Source: Glandiceps talaboti (taxonomy: Eukaryota > Hemichordata > Enteropneusta > Spengelidae). From it: a DNA stretch of 64,000 nt. The notes beneath the pieces were generated by a model that searched no databases, was not told the DNA's origin, and saw nothing but the letters and a program-made list of their open reading frames with translations. The translations under genes and the position numbers were made by a program. This document shows, one piece after another, positions 44,501 through 49,320 of the stretch (positions are counted from its first letter, which is position 1; each line of letters begins with the position of its first letter). Location: assembly GCF_964340395.1 (NCBI RefSeq), contig NC_135550.1:7140101-7204100 (forward strand), given 5' to 3'.

Positions 44501-47500
44501 AAATGGTGACAAAATCCAACGTTTACAGAACTTTGTCCAGTCTACACACCTAATCTTAACATGGAGAAGTCTGAAATCTGACTTTAAAAATAAATCAGCT
44601 GTCACGCAATGGATTGCCCAATTCATGTGTTGCACACCACATGCCTAATATTCAGGCAACATCACATGTCAAATTCCTTTGGGCCTGTAAATTATCCCAA
44701 CACTCGTCTGCCCTTGGAAAACAGACTGTGGAGTGATGCACACAGTCCAACATGGAAACAGACCCATGATGTATCCCTAGCATGACCATGTCAATACATA
44801 TGCATACATGTATGTATCTGAGGGTCACAATTAAAGTGAATTTACAATATTATCTAGGCATCGCAATCTAACACATGTGGGAAATTACCATTTACATTTT
44901 CTGGAAAAAGGTTTTTTGATAACAAATTATATGCCTCAAACTCCCATATTTGATGACACCAATATTTAGCATGTTGTCATTTCAATGTCTTACATGACAC
45001 TGTGACACTGACCGAGATGTGGTCTTTGTACATCAATCAAGTAGGGTTACACATCATATGCCTCTAACTCTAGACTATGCACTGCTTTTGTACACATTTT
45101 ACCAGGATTACTGACAAGCCTAAGAAATCAACACAAATATACAGAAAATATTATCAATAACCAAGCATATGACAGTCTGTGTTACAGCAAGCAATAATTT
45201 ATAGATAACCAGTTTGATTGATGACAGCACTGGTCTTCATGGCGACTAAATTACGATATCGATAACCTTATCCAAACATGGTGAGTTGGAAATCGTGTCT
45301 ATTTCCACGTAACTGGTTACAGTTACTATCTGCTACTCTAAGCTGTAACCAATTGATAACGGCAATCATTTTGGAAACCCATACAAGTACAATCTACTTA
45401 GTATAGTGGTGTATTTGCTATCTTATAGTTTAATTTGTAGTTACCTATTTGAACTGTCATTCTATCAATCCGTGCTACTGACAGTGTTCTGGATTGCGAG
45501 GATGGCAACTAATTTGCATAACTGTTTACATACCAATAATATGGTAATTTGCATACTAATATTATGCATAATGATTAGCATATGATATGCATGTCGTCAA
45601 CATTGAAGCATACTCTGACATGTTTATAATGTAACACACATGTATGCATGCACTTTGGGATCAGCTATTTCTCTTCATGTTATTATTATAATATTGTCAT
45701 TCAAACTTTTACTAAAGCTCAAGGATGGTTAATAGATAGAACACTTTTGAAGAATGGCAGAAACCTACCAAGCATGACAGTCTGGGTGGGTGGCAAGGGC
45801 AGTGTTAGCACCATATTTTCTCTGTAGTGAGGGGAATACTTACTCATGGTCACAATGTGAATTTAACAGCCTAGATCAGAAAGGAATTAAAACTGAGTGA
45901 GATATGCAGTTGTCTCACAGGACTATATATGTTGGTCCTACACAAAAGAATTATCCTATGTAATCCTTATGGCTCTACTGATAAGATAAGATTAATACAA
46001 ATGTAAGAACCTGGAATTACATCTTAGGTCTTTAAGTTGCTACAAGTTCTGTCAAATTCTATATTAAGACACATGTACTGCACATAAATATTGTATTATT
46101 AAATCAGTCGCACTTCCAACAATCAAATTTGAATTAAAAAATTCACATTTCATATGTAGTAAAACTGTGATATCAAAAAGTTTATAAATAATACATACAT
46201 ATACTGTGACACATGGTGGTAAAGGGAAGGGGGGGGGGGGGGTTGTGATGCTGGCCTGACCTTTGTATATTTGCATAAAACTGTTATAATCGTTATGTAA
46301 ATGACACTATGTTTCCAAGACAGTTTAGCACATACTTACAACCACTATCCTATCATAGTTCTAGCCAAAACACAGAACTTCTTAAAAATCCTAATCACAC
46401 CTGGTGAACATGTAAACTATTACACAACCCATACGCAATAATCAGCAATAAATCACCCATTATAAACAGTCAGGATGAATTATCACAGGACCTTCAGTCC
46501 TGGCCAAACAGGATATTGTTACAGTCAACAGAAGATATTTGTTGAAACCTTAACCATTGTAGTCGAGGCAATACACAAAATAAACCTCTTACATTTCACC
46601 AGTGTCCATTTGACCTAGATTTTACATGAATGTCTGTCACAACCATTTTAAAAGTGTTATGACAATGTAGCTATGCTGCAAACAGAGTGCAAATAAAATG
46701 ACATATGTGGACTTTGATACTGGACATACTGGATTCATTCACTCTGTACTGCTGTATAGTGGACTGTATTGTATAATGCTTTATAGCAAGCACAGTCTCC
46801 TAAGTATTAGCAAGTCATATCTGTCAACACGTCACCAATAGTACATTCACACTGTCAGTGTCACAAAAACTACATGTACCTCCAACATGCCACTAAATTC
46901 CCTCGATAAAGTCAATAAATATGAAACACAGAGCTTATAGCTACTTTTGACATTTCAACAGTACAGTGTATTAAGCAATGGTCACAATATGGCTTCCCTC
47001 TTTTCTAGGCATACAAATCTCACACAAAGGCTACAGCGTCATACATATCATGTATTTCACATTTGATAGCTATCACCAGGCACCAGGGACTATAATTTTG
47101 ATATCTTTGACAATGCAACCACAGACAAGCAAACCAATCCAAATTTCTGAAGAAGCCAGATATCTGTTTTAGTGAACATGACCTGAGTAATCATCGAAGT
47201 TGTTAGTCAAAACACCTCTGATCAAATAATCATGAATGGAAGGACACGCAAAAACATAATAAAACATGTCTCCAGGACATACACACTACTTTGGGAAAAA
47301 TCTCATACACTACATGATACTTGAATATTTTGAAAAATATGAAAATAGCATTGCTGCAATATCTTGATTATTCTATATTTCACTGACATTAGCAAATGTA
47401 ACGATGCAATGATTTCTTTACAATGATTTTAGCTTTTCAAAATCTAAGCTCATCCCTTCTTATACTCATAGTACACTGCACATGCACCATAGGTCCAAAT

Positions 47501-49076
47501 CCATGACAACACTACCTGAGAAGGCAAACATATCCATTTTCAACACTGACAGAGTGACCAACTCATCAATCATGTACACATCGTGATATGGTTACACATA
47601 AACTTTCAGTGAACTGTCCTTGAAAGACTTCATAGAAGTCAAATACTATAGTAATCTATTTAACAGAACTCTGCCTTGCTGGCTGGCTGGGCAACATTTT
47701 GTCAGTATTTGTAAATTTCAAAGAATTTGGAATCTTAGACTGGTAATATACTTAATCTAGTTTACAAATACATTCTCTGCACATGGTATTTGTGAATGTA
47801 TCTAAATGCAATGCAGTGTTATCTTAGTAGGAGTAGAGTGGTAGTCTGAATATAAATACTAGTTATTATCAATTTTACAAATACATTAAAATAATAAGGA
47901 TACTATTAATAAGACTAACTACCATCATTACAGAGCAAACTCTGGTGTGTTCAGCTTCTGTACATTCTAAAACAGATGGTACAGAATTCTTAAAGATGTT
48001 AGCAATTTAATTTTACTCAAGTTCAATCACCCGATTCCTATCTTAACACATTTTATCGTGATGTTGAACTTGATGAAACATCAGGTGTACAGCTGGTATT
48101 ATAAAAAGCCTTTCCTTTCCAGCATAGGTGCCATCAGAATTAAATCTAAGTAAACTGACCCCTCCTCCCACCATGATTTTGAAACTTGAGTTCTGTACAC
48201 CAACTACACATGATAACACCCAAATTATTTTTTTAATTTTTATGGCCAGACCAAATTTGTCAGTGAAGTACTTTGTTAATGAGCTAAACAATAATACAAG
48301 CATTGTGATGTTGATTAGAAAAATATAAACCGTCATGAATATTAATTTAATATTCAGTTGATATTTATTGTTGTCACTGTTATGCCATAACTCTCTACTT
48401 TTGCTGGTTGACACAATTTTTACATACATGTACTGACATTTCAATTTTCTTGTAAGTCGTTGAGCTTCGACTACGTAACCTACAGATATATATGATAAAT
48501 CACTGACGTGGTCGACGAGTCGAGTGTCGTCACCAACAAAACTTTGGATGATACGATAACATTTACTTAACAACTAAATAATCATATTGATCAATTTTTT
48601 TTTGGAGGGGATGGAATGCGAACTTATAATTATATCACTGAATAACTGGTTCTCAAAAAATGCTTTAATAATCCATGACGCGAATTTAAGAACAAGCTCC
48701 ACCCGATTTTTTTTACCCCAAGTGGTTGCAAAAGAAAAGAAAACATGTATTTAGGGCATCGCAATGGCGATCTCCATAGTGTATAGGCTTACCTGAGCAG
48801 GTAGACCGCGCGTTCAATGTCCGTGAGCTTCTCGTCAACAGTTAATCTATCGATTTCCTCTGCAGACTGCAATAAAATTATAAGACATCTCAGATCGCCG
48901 TTAACATTCACGAACTAGTCAAATCTCACAGTTTAATTTTGATCCAGAACATGGTTCTGATTGTCGTAAAGTTTAACGGTAACGGTACAAACCTTGAGCC
49001 CTTTCGTTATGGTTCTTTCCAAACTCAGCTCTGCAAAACTCTCCGTAAGTTTGTCAGCTCCTTCCGACCAGTCCAT
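333..49076 (-). CDS. PPP4R4: PPP4R4 orthologue, whole gene model (22 exons, ~824 aa)
   Basis: In vertebrates PPP4R4 is a cytosolic regulatory subunit that binds the catalytic subunit of protein phosphatase 4 through an all-helical HEAT-like scaffold. Here 21 exons, each with AG acceptor and GT donor, join with matching phases from the ATG at 49076 to 1096. The joined protein follows the vertebrate order throughout: [20 protein letters not shown] near residue 32, [13 protein letters not shown] near 184, FGKLCHGLS near 306, [18 protein letters not shown] near 383, TSDQIYYKF near 511, [15 protein letters not shown] near 600. Residues about 50-660 are HEAT-like helices, about 670-715 a charged Lys/Glu-rich probable coiled coil, and the last ~100 a Ser/Lys-rich tail. 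No internal stop or frameshift was found. The family call is firm. The extreme C-terminus is not. Confidence 0.93.
868..1020 (+). repeat. Dispersed repeat, copy 1, with a 16-bp internal duplication
   Basis: ATGCAATCCTTACGGCGCAACTG.. AAGAACCTAGGATTGAAT resembles 45940-46040 base for base in blocks. Its right end contains TTGAATCCCTGGCCTT twice in tandem. Confidence 0.4.
1096..1195 (-). CDS. PPP4R4: PPP4R4 exon 21 (Ser-rich tail, residues 774-807)
   Basis: Reads [20 protein letters not shown] then [12 protein letters not shown]. Serine/lysine-rich, in keeping with the disordered vertebrate tail. The acceptor is TTACAG and the donor CAG|GTAAAAG. Phase 1 in, 2 out, fitting exon 20. Confidence 0.75.
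1622..1808 (+). repeat. Three tandem copies of a ~61-bp unit
   Basis: TGGCCTAACACTGCAAAACT, then TTGGTCGTGT and AGAGATTTCATAATTTC, repeated three times. The third has a 5-bp insertion. Intron 20. Confidence 0.85.
2205..2325 (+). repeat. (CA)n compound microsatellite
   Basis: CA with CAGA interruptions, in intron 20 about 30 nt downstream of the exon 20 donor (TG on the gene strand). Open frames over it are shadows. Confidence 0.97.
2354..2461 (-). CDS. PPP4R4: PPP4R4 exon 20 (Ser/Lys-rich tail, residues 738-774)
   Basis: Reads [20 protein letters not shown] then a proline patch [11 protein letters not shown]. Low-complexity tail sequence comparable in character, not in alignment, to the vertebrate C-terminus. 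The acceptor TTGCAAAG has a weak pyrimidine tract and the donor is AAAG|GTCAGT. The phase fits both neighbours (1 in, 1 out), which is the main support. Confidence 0.75.
2895..3078 (-). CDS. PPP4R4: PPP4R4 exon 19 (residues 677-738), charged coiled coil
   Basis: Begins [20 protein letters not shown], continues [16 protein letters not shown], and ends Lys-rich. Vertebrates have YEKDLLDQEKEREELLLLEMEQLEKEK here, so the heptad-like charged helix is conserved. The acceptor is GTGACTTAG and the donor AAGG|GTATGT. Leaves phase 1. Confidence 0.9.
3117..3408 (+). repeat. (CA)n and (CATA)n microsatellites filling intron 18
   Basis: CA repeat 3117-3175, CATA repeat 3179-3262, mixed block, CA repeat 3354-3408. 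Together almost all of the 344-bp intron. Confidence 0.97.
3423..3464 (-). CDS. PPP4R4: PPP4R4 exon 18 (residues 663-676), 42-nt exon
   Basis: Only 14 codons: [14 protein letters not shown], matching vertebrate TVLELDRMEMSMDA. The acceptor is CCATTACAG and the donor ACA|GTAAGTATT. Phase 0 both ends, so skipping would keep the frame. About 10 nt after the donor the intron becomes a long TG repeat on the gene strand. Confidence 0.88.
3718..3774. mobile_element. 57-bp palindromic insertion with 9-bp direct repeats
   Basis: Flanked by GAAACAAGT on both sides (3709-3717, 3775-3783). The insert is almost wholly an inverted repeat: TAGTCTACAAGGTACG with GACAGGGC on the left, and GCCCTCACACAACGG with TTACAATCTA on the right. 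It starts with the same TAGTCT..AAGGTACG as the 96-bp insertion at 32725. Intron 17. Confidence 0.75.
3866..4158 (-). CDS. PPP4R4: PPP4R4 exon 17 (residues 565-662), largest exon
   Basis: The longest coding exon, 293 nt. It carries the most diagnostic stretch: [60 protein letters not shown]. These follow vertebrate YWNRLRFLDTCEFI, DPVANVRMKLCYLLP and LLQQLE.CVRKLL..EKDKDV. The acceptor is CATCTAG and the donor AAT|GTAAGTT. It ends the HEAT-like domain. Confidence 0.96.
4440..4918 (+). mobile_element. Decayed non-LTR (LINE) reverse transcriptase fragment with A-rich tail
   Basis: Antisense to PPP4R4 in intron 16. The frame at 4475-4576 reads [14 protein letters not shown] then LLILDLSKC, then a stop. 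A shifted frame from 4575 continues FDSVDHGIL. Another frame further on carries [15 protein letters not shown] (about 4730-4775). These are the DLSKAFDSVDH and GVPQGS..GPLLF hallmarks of LINE reverse transcriptases of the CR1/L2/Jockey kind. Stops, frameshifts and loss of the catalytic FADD region show it is dead. It ends in an AAATA/AAAAT-rich tail at 4879-4918, typical of target-primed reverse transcription, and fills most of the intron. Confidence 0.8.
4943..5048 (-). CDS. PPP4R4: PPP4R4 exon 16 (residues 530-565)
   Basis: Reads [20 protein letters not shown] then [15 protein letters not shown], matching vertebrate NVLPVQKAASRTLCIFLRYNRKQEQRHEVIQKLIE. The acceptor is GTATTACAG and the donor GAAG|GTAATG. 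Leaves phase 1. Confidence 0.94.
5195..5315 (+). repeat. Dispersed repeat of the AAAGTGCTTTGAG...AAGCACTATATA type
   Basis: A short segment with the self-complementary words AAAGTGCTTTGAG and AAAAGCACTATATAG, ending in TTATTATTATA. Very similar segments recur in many animal genomes as ends of non-autonomous or LINE elements. The exact family cannot be named without a repeat library. Intron 15. Confidence 0.5.
5907..6089 (-). CDS. PPP4R4: PPP4R4 exon 15 (residues 469-529)
   Basis: Contains [36 protein letters not shown] and [20 protein letters not shown]. The vertebrate match is LPDLIPAL..AE...KWR.HEKLLQKYACLP and SSDQIYYRF. The acceptor is CATTACAG and the donor AAAT|GTAAGT. 61 codons, phase 0. 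Confidence 0.95.
6320..6690 (+). repeat. Five tandem copies of a ~77-bp unit
   Basis: Each has TCTACCACTAAAGTAGTTGA and ATTATAGACATTGGTAGCTA. Intron 14. Confidence 0.85.
6806..7264. mobile_element. Foldback element with ~220-bp inverted arms
   Basis: The left arm runs GGGAACGCCCGCTCCAGG...CATGGGAGTCAGCAGAAAT. The right arm is its inverted copy, ending CCTGGAGTGGTGTTCCC. The shared words TTTTCATAAACTATG, TTACTTGCAATT and CATGAATATTCA appear in inverted order. The spacer is small, so the RNA or single strand could fold into one long hairpin. Intron 14. A single diverged arm of the same family lies at 25557. Confidence 0.8.
10115..10198 (-). CDS. PPP4R4: PPP4R4 exon 14 (residues 441-468)
   Basis: Reads [20 protein letters not shown] then GNVVTESK, the counterpart of vertebrate VLDALIDHLPEILELMSTGGESSVQENK. 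The acceptor is CTATTCCAG and the donor AAG|GTACTTG. 28 codons, phase 0. Confidence 0.92.
10413..10545 (+). repeat. (CA)n and (CTCA)n microsatellites
   Basis: CA run from 10413, then CTCA from about 10500 to 10545, in intron 13. Confidence 0.95.
10838..10915 (-). CDS. PPP4R4: PPP4R4 exon 13 (residues 415-440)
   Basis: Reads [20 protein letters not shown] then KDDAPE, matching vertebrate VSKLLNSGVYLIHKELITLLQDESLE. The frame stays open beyond the GAA|GTAAGTC donor, but homology stops there and resumes in the next exon. 78 nt, phase 0. Confidence 0.93.
11538..11579 (+). repeat. Poly(A), 42 bases
   Basis: Uninterrupted A run, poly(T) on the gene strand, starting 15 nt into intron 12. Confidence 0.97.
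11595..11714 (-). CDS. PPP4R4: PPP4R4 exon 12 (residues 375-414)
   Basis: Reads [20 protein letters not shown] then [20 protein letters not shown], clearly the vertebrate PKNFHMELYSTFFCLCHDPEVPVRYTIAICFYE segment. The acceptor is CCCAACAG. The donor GAG|GTAAAT lacks the usual G at +5 and is followed by a run of about 42 T on the gene strand. 40 codons, phase 0. Confidence 0.95.
11951..12259. mobile_element. Foldback element, TGTTACAAACAGGGA family, copy 1
   Basis: Inverted arms with TGTTACAAACAGGGAAA at 11986 and its complement TCCCTGTTTGTAACA ending 12238. Both arms carry ATGGAATGTAATACAAG-like and AACAGTTTTATGGC-like words in inverted order. The outer arms add CAACCAG / CTGGTTG. It lies within intron 11. 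Confidence 0.75.
12420..12433 (+). repeat. C14 homopolymer
   Basis: Fourteen C in intron 11. Similar runs at 16332-16344 (C13 followed by CA), 40515-40527 (G) and 46220-46242 (G). Confidence 0.95.
12579..12656 (-). CDS. PPP4R4: PPP4R4 exon 11 (residues 349-374)
   Basis: Reads [20 protein letters not shown] then AAYNFP. The CAYNFP end matches the vertebrate RKNCAYNFPAM region, and the acidic first half is divergent. The acceptor is CTCTTGCAG and the donor CCA|GTAAGTGT. 78 nt, phase 0 both ends. Confidence 0.9.
13003..14790 (+). repeat. Large 32-bp minisatellite, ~53 copies
   Basis: Unit CTGTCTGTCA GTCCCTGGGT AAATGTAGCA GT, nearly unbroken for 1.7 kb in intron 10. Variants alternate (CCCTGGG or CCCTTGG, GCAGT or GTAGT, TGTCAG or TGTCTAT) and form repeating pairs and triples, evidence of higher-order expansion. 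One stray unit (CTGTCCCTGGGTAAATG) sits at 16151, between two copies of ATTTTGTTATTTCCCCCATA. Confidence 0.95.
15155..15255 (-). CDS. PPP4R4: PPP4R4 exon 10 (residues 315-348)
   Basis: Reads [20 protein letters not shown] then [14 protein letters not shown]. Vertebrates have DQHLRFLEFYKKLCTLGL here. The acceptor is CTCTTTCAG and the donor ATG|GTAAGTT. Ends in phase 0. The 3' part of this exon lies in the variable loop of the family. Confidence 0.9.
15534..15677. mobile_element. Short TIR element (TTATTTTCCAATATT), copy 1
   Basis: 144 bp. Left terminus TTATTTTCCAATATTTG-TCTTCATTCAGCC. The right terminus is the inverted GGCTGAATGAAG..CATTGGGGAATAAT. The interior holds a second weaker inverted pair around GTCACTACTCGTCTAGTGA. 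Intron 9. A copy of nearly equal length lies at 56692. Confidence 0.72.
16405..16527 (-). CDS. PPP4R4: PPP4R4 exon 9 (residues 274-315)
   Basis: Contains [20 protein letters not shown] then [11 protein letters not shown], corresponding to vertebrate TILPLVKSFCEKS..DES and FHLGKLCHGL. The acceptor is CTTTTTCAG and the donor TCAG|GTAAGAC. Phase 1 out. Confidence 0.95.
16637..17876 (+). mobile_element. 1.24-kb composite element with TIRs and two internal tandem arrays
   Basis: Starts TAGCACAACTGTACAG and ends CAGTTCAGTTGTGCTA, so the 11-bp termini are inverted. The left half is about 4.5 units of ~118 bp, each with GGCTGTTGCTATGGGCGTGG and GTTGCTAGG. The right half is about three units of ~130 bp with CACCAAATTTC..CCAATCTGC..AGTAG and AATTTGCATATCACT. 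It closes with a CACA/CAGACAGA microsatellite. No coding capacity, and no clear target duplication. The palindrome AACGCCAATGGCGTT abuts its left end. Intron 8. Confidence 0.7.
17783..17828 (+). repeat. (CA)n-(CAGA)n at the right end of the composite element
   Basis: Two CA runs and five CAGA units, part of the element 16637-17876. Confidence 0.95.
17996..18429. mobile_element. Foldback element, TGTTACAAACAGGGA family, copy 2
   Basis: A longer copy of the element at 11951. The arms extend out to CAAATACAACTGCTG on the left and CAGCAGTTGTAATTTG on the right, with TGTTACAAACAGGGAAA inside each. Both strands of the arms are partly open by symmetry but encode nothing recognisable. Intron 8, immediately beside the composite element ending at 17876. 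Confidence 0.75.
18798..18919 (-). CDS. PPP4R4: PPP4R4 exon 8 (residues 233-274)
   Basis: Contains [20 protein letters not shown] then [13 protein letters not shown], matching vertebrate VLPELIELSRDEGSSVRLAAFETLVNLLDIFD. The acceptor is TTTTACAG and the donor GATG|GTGAGTAC. It ends in phase 1. Confidence 0.94.
19748..19855 (-). CDS. PPP4R4: PPP4R4 exon 7 (residues 197-233)
   Basis: Reads [20 protein letters not shown] then [17 protein letters not shown], a textbook HEAT helix pair with the vertebrate CQDVEYEVRSCMCRQLE motif conserved. The acceptor is ATCTTAG and the donor GG|GTAAGTG. Phase 2 in and out. Confidence 0.95.
20478..20584 (-). CDS. PPP4R4: PPP4R4 exon 6 (residues 162-197)
   Basis: Contains [20 protein letters not shown] followed by KIATKFDSF, nearly colinear with the vertebrate SKAQLSQ..SRL.SCKILGKL segment. 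The acceptor is GTTGCAG and the donor TTTAT|GTGAGTA. It ends in phase 2. Confidence 0.94.
20925..21565 (+). repeat. Degenerate ~63-bp minisatellite, ~10 copies
   Basis: Recurring GGCCATATTTGCCATA and GAAGTTTTCAGTGGCTAA with AACTTGTACT, at irregular spacing. Intron 5. Confidence 0.7.
21629..21702 (-). CDS. PPP4R4: PPP4R4 exon 5 (residues 137-161)
   Basis: Reads [19 protein letters not shown], equivalent to vertebrate NAWLETLLSVIEVLPKE. The acceptor is GACTTACAG and the donor GAT|GTAAGTAT. It starts inside a valine codon and ends in phase 0. Confidence 0.93.
21885..22322 (+). repeat. (GGAT)n compound microsatellite
   Basis: About 430 bp of GGAT with GAAT, GGGT, GACA variants and one non-repeat interruption near 22085-22135. 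Intron 4. Confidence 0.95.
24323..24740 (+). mobile_element. MITE copy A, PIF/Harbinger-like (TAA target duplication)
   Basis: 418 bp beginning GGGACGATCACACAA and ending GTGCGATCATCCC, so the termini are inverted repeats. Flanked by TAA on both sides (24320-24322, 24741-24743). The element is AT-rich with subterminal G-runs and no coding capacity. Two further copies are present (33357, 41061). The TWA target duplication is typical of PIF/Harbinger, and the assignment is inference. Intron 4. Confidence 0.75.
24899..25046 (-). CDS. PPP4R4: PPP4R4 exon 4 (residues 88-137)
   Basis: Reads [19 protein letters not shown] and ends SIDNRDP plus one base. This matches vertebrate EALHVAG..MQ...SFL and the HLEHRDTG stretch. 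The acceptor is TACCATAG and the donor CAG|GTATGT. Confidence 0.93.
25557..25690. mobile_element. Solo arm of the 6.8-kb foldback family
   Basis: GAACACCACTCCAGGAAA, then TCATTTTCATAAACTC, TTCTGGAGAGTCGTTTCATG and ACTTGCAATTTCAG, in the order of one arm of the element at 6806-7264. No opposing arm follows, so it is half an element or a deletion product. Intron 3. Confidence 0.7.
26247..26349 (-). CDS. PPP4R4: PPP4R4 exon 3 (residues 53-87)
   Basis: Reads [20 protein letters not shown] and onward to VVPKVK, matching the vertebrate AGQDVQ..SVI..LP..PKVR segment, the first HEAT-like unit. The acceptor TTACACAG lies 22.4 kb from exon 2 and the donor is AAG|GTAAGT. It ends in phase 0. Confidence 0.92.
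26420..26655 (+). repeat. Four tandem copies of a ~60-bp unit
   Basis: Recurring CTAGTTTCAATTA, GCAAATGACAAGAA and CATGGGCCATC, just upstream of exon 3 in intron 2. Confidence 0.75.
27469..27901. repeat. Possible hAT-like remnant
   Basis: CAGTGTTTTTGCTAAGG at the left and CCTTGGTAAGCACACTG at the right are imperfect inverted copies. TACCTGGGTTCCCAA and ACCAGGGTTCCCCAACC recur inside. CAGTG termini suit hAT elements, but I find no 8-bp target duplication. A related end may lie at 36010-36050. Intron 2. Confidence 0.3.
28538..28806 (+). repeat. Degenerate short tandem repeat (TTTCTAAGTCAT)
   Basis: About twelve imperfect copies of TTTCTAAGTCATATGATTAA at 20-30 bp spacing. Intron 2. Confidence 0.7.
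29240..29390 (+). repeat. Degenerate repeat (GAACTGAATTGGTTCAG)
   Basis: Imperfect copies of the self-complementary words TTCAGTTTGAATCRGTTC and CTGAATTGGTTCAG. Similar words recur at 39640-39780. Intron 2. Confidence 0.6.
32437..32905 (+). repeat. Local direct duplication ~400 bp apart
   Basis: CTTGGCCACA.CATCT, TTATCATTCTCA.GAAATTTT and CAAG.G.GTGAT occur at 32437-32500 and again at 32836-32905. Within the first half, CAGCTGGAGAAGCTGGTAAT and CAGCTGGAGAGCCTGGTATC also repeat. The 96-bp palindromic insertion lies between the copies. Confidence 0.55.
32725..32820. mobile_element. 96-bp palindromic insertion with 12-bp direct repeats
   Basis: Flanked by CTAGGTATACAT on both sides (32713-32724 and 32821-32832). 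Inside, TACGTCGTGACG pairs with CGTCACAACGTA at the other end, and a central hairpin is formed by GGCC/GGCC and CCTCC/GGAGG. A related copy lies at 3718. Confidence 0.75.
33357..33788 (+). mobile_element. MITE copy B, same family (TTA target duplication)
   Basis: 432 bp, same orientation as copy A, flanked by TTA on both sides (33354-33356, 33789-33791). It shares CAAGCTCAATAAACAAACTTC near the left end and TTTTCATCAT..GACATCATATAT in the right half. It has a GGAG-rich expansion near the right end. Diverged but clearly the same element. Intron 2. Confidence 0.75.
36120..36985 (+). repeat. Minisatellite built on the palindrome GGTTGGCCAACC
   Basis: The first part (to ~36690) has units of 55-60 bp with GGTTGGCCAACCTTTGCTAT and ACTGGGTTTATAGAAT. 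The second part is a tighter 45-bp array with GTGGGTTCTAGTACCAG. As 45 is a multiple of 3, the minus strand stays open as a 15-residue repeat, an artefact. Intron 2. Confidence 0.88.
41061..41456 (-). mobile_element. MITE copy C, same family, inverted
   Basis: 396 bp in the opposite orientation, with GGGACAGATTGCACAA at one end and GCGCGATCGTCCC at the other. Flanks are TAA (41058-41060) and TAC (41457-41459), one mismatch. It shares the CAATCATG..TTTACATTA and GAAGTTCAGCAATCG blocks with copy A read on the other strand. Intron 2. Confidence 0.72.
42889..42941 (+). repeat. 29-bp tandem duplication
   Basis: ACAATTTTAAACAGAAAACA plus TCTCAACTAT occurs twice back to back. Intron 2. Confidence 0.9.
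43690..44102 (+). repeat. (TATG)n with (ACGT)n block
   Basis: TG/TATG repeats to about 44000, then CATG/CACA, then a self-complementary ACGT run at 44038-44090. All overlapping open frames on both strands are microsatellite translations. Intron 2. Confidence 0.97.
45940..46040 (+). repeat. Dispersed repeat, copy 2 (see 868)
   Basis: TATGTAATCCTTATGGCTC, then GATAAGATTAATACAAATG and TAAGAACCTGGAATTACAT, matching the copy at 868-960 in the same order. Confidence 0.4.
48043..48573 (-). other. Unrecognised 176-codon open frame inside intron 2
   Basis: The longest open frame in the window that is not microsatellite, on the gene strand, 220 bp downstream of exon 2. The first third is less AT-rich ([20 protein letters not shown]). 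The middle is a hydrophobic AT-driven stretch ([18 protein letters not shown]). It matches nothing I recognise and is not part of PPP4R4. It could be a nested gene, an exon of an alternative transcript, transposon remains, or chance. Confidence 0.15.
48793..48866 (-). CDS. PPP4R4: PPP4R4 exon 2 (residues 29-53)
   Basis: Reads [20 protein letters not shown] then VYLL, one of the best conserved parts of the family. The acceptor is TTATTGCAG and the donor CAG|GTAAGCC. It enters at phase 0 and leaves two bases of a serine codon completed by exon 3. Confidence 0.93.
48993..49076 (-). CDS. PPP4R4: PPP4R4 exon 1 (residues 1-28, start codon)
   Basis: The exon opens [10 protein letters not shown] and ends in TKGLK at a GT donor, phase 0. 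The ATG has A at -3 and G at +4, a good Kozak context. An in-frame TAA at 49122-49124 closes the frame upstream, so this is the only possible start in this exon. Vertebrate proteins have a longer N-terminus. The ELSLERT stretch lines up with their ELTIIER region. Confidence 0.88.
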
Positions 49077-49320
49077 CGTGCATTCTATTCTCCCACTCGT
49101 CCCATATACGTGATATGTTGTTTATCAATAAAAAATGTAAATTTGAAATAAGAGGAGAAACTATGCAATCGGCGGTGTCATGGTAAACGAACGGCATTTA
49201 CAGGTAATGGTTACATTTTCCGATTTCAATAGTACGCAGCAGTACACAAACAACACGCCGCCATTCCTGCTATATGTTACGTCACGGGAACTACCATCGT
49301 GCACCGCGACATCACGACAG
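49077..49320 (-). promoter_or_regulatory. PPP4R4 5' flank: CpG-richer region with CRE-like site
   Basis: The sequence just upstream of the start codon is visibly richer in CpG than the surrounding DNA, and this continues to about 49560. A CRE/ATF-like TTACGTCA lies at 49277-49284 and a YY1-like GCCGCCAT just below it at 49258-49265. No TATA box is convincing. Inference: a dispersed, housekeeping-type promoter. The transcription start cannot be placed. Confidence 0.45.
49085..49105 (-). promoter_or_regulatory. Short upstream ORF in the presumed 5' leader
   Basis: Six codons (MGRVGE) and a stop, ending 8 nt before the main ATG. A second upstream ATG at 49081-49083 overlaps the main start out of frame and stops at 49054. 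If the transcript starts upstream of 49105, both would tend to lower initiation at the main ATG. Confidence 0.4.

Larger units (their letters stand above)
26350..48792 (-). other. PPP4R4 intron 2 (22.4 kb)
   Basis: The largest intron. It holds two MITEs of one family, a GGTTGGCCAACC minisatellite, a 96-bp palindromic insertion, a TATG/ACGT microsatellite block at 43.7-44.1 kb and several degenerate repeats, all listed separately. No PPP4R4 homology remains unaccounted for between exons 2 and 3, so no exon should be missing. The stretches 30.0-32.4, 34.0-36.1, 37.0-41.0, 41.5-43.6 and 44.2-48.0 kb show nothing further that I can identify. Confidence 0.75.
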
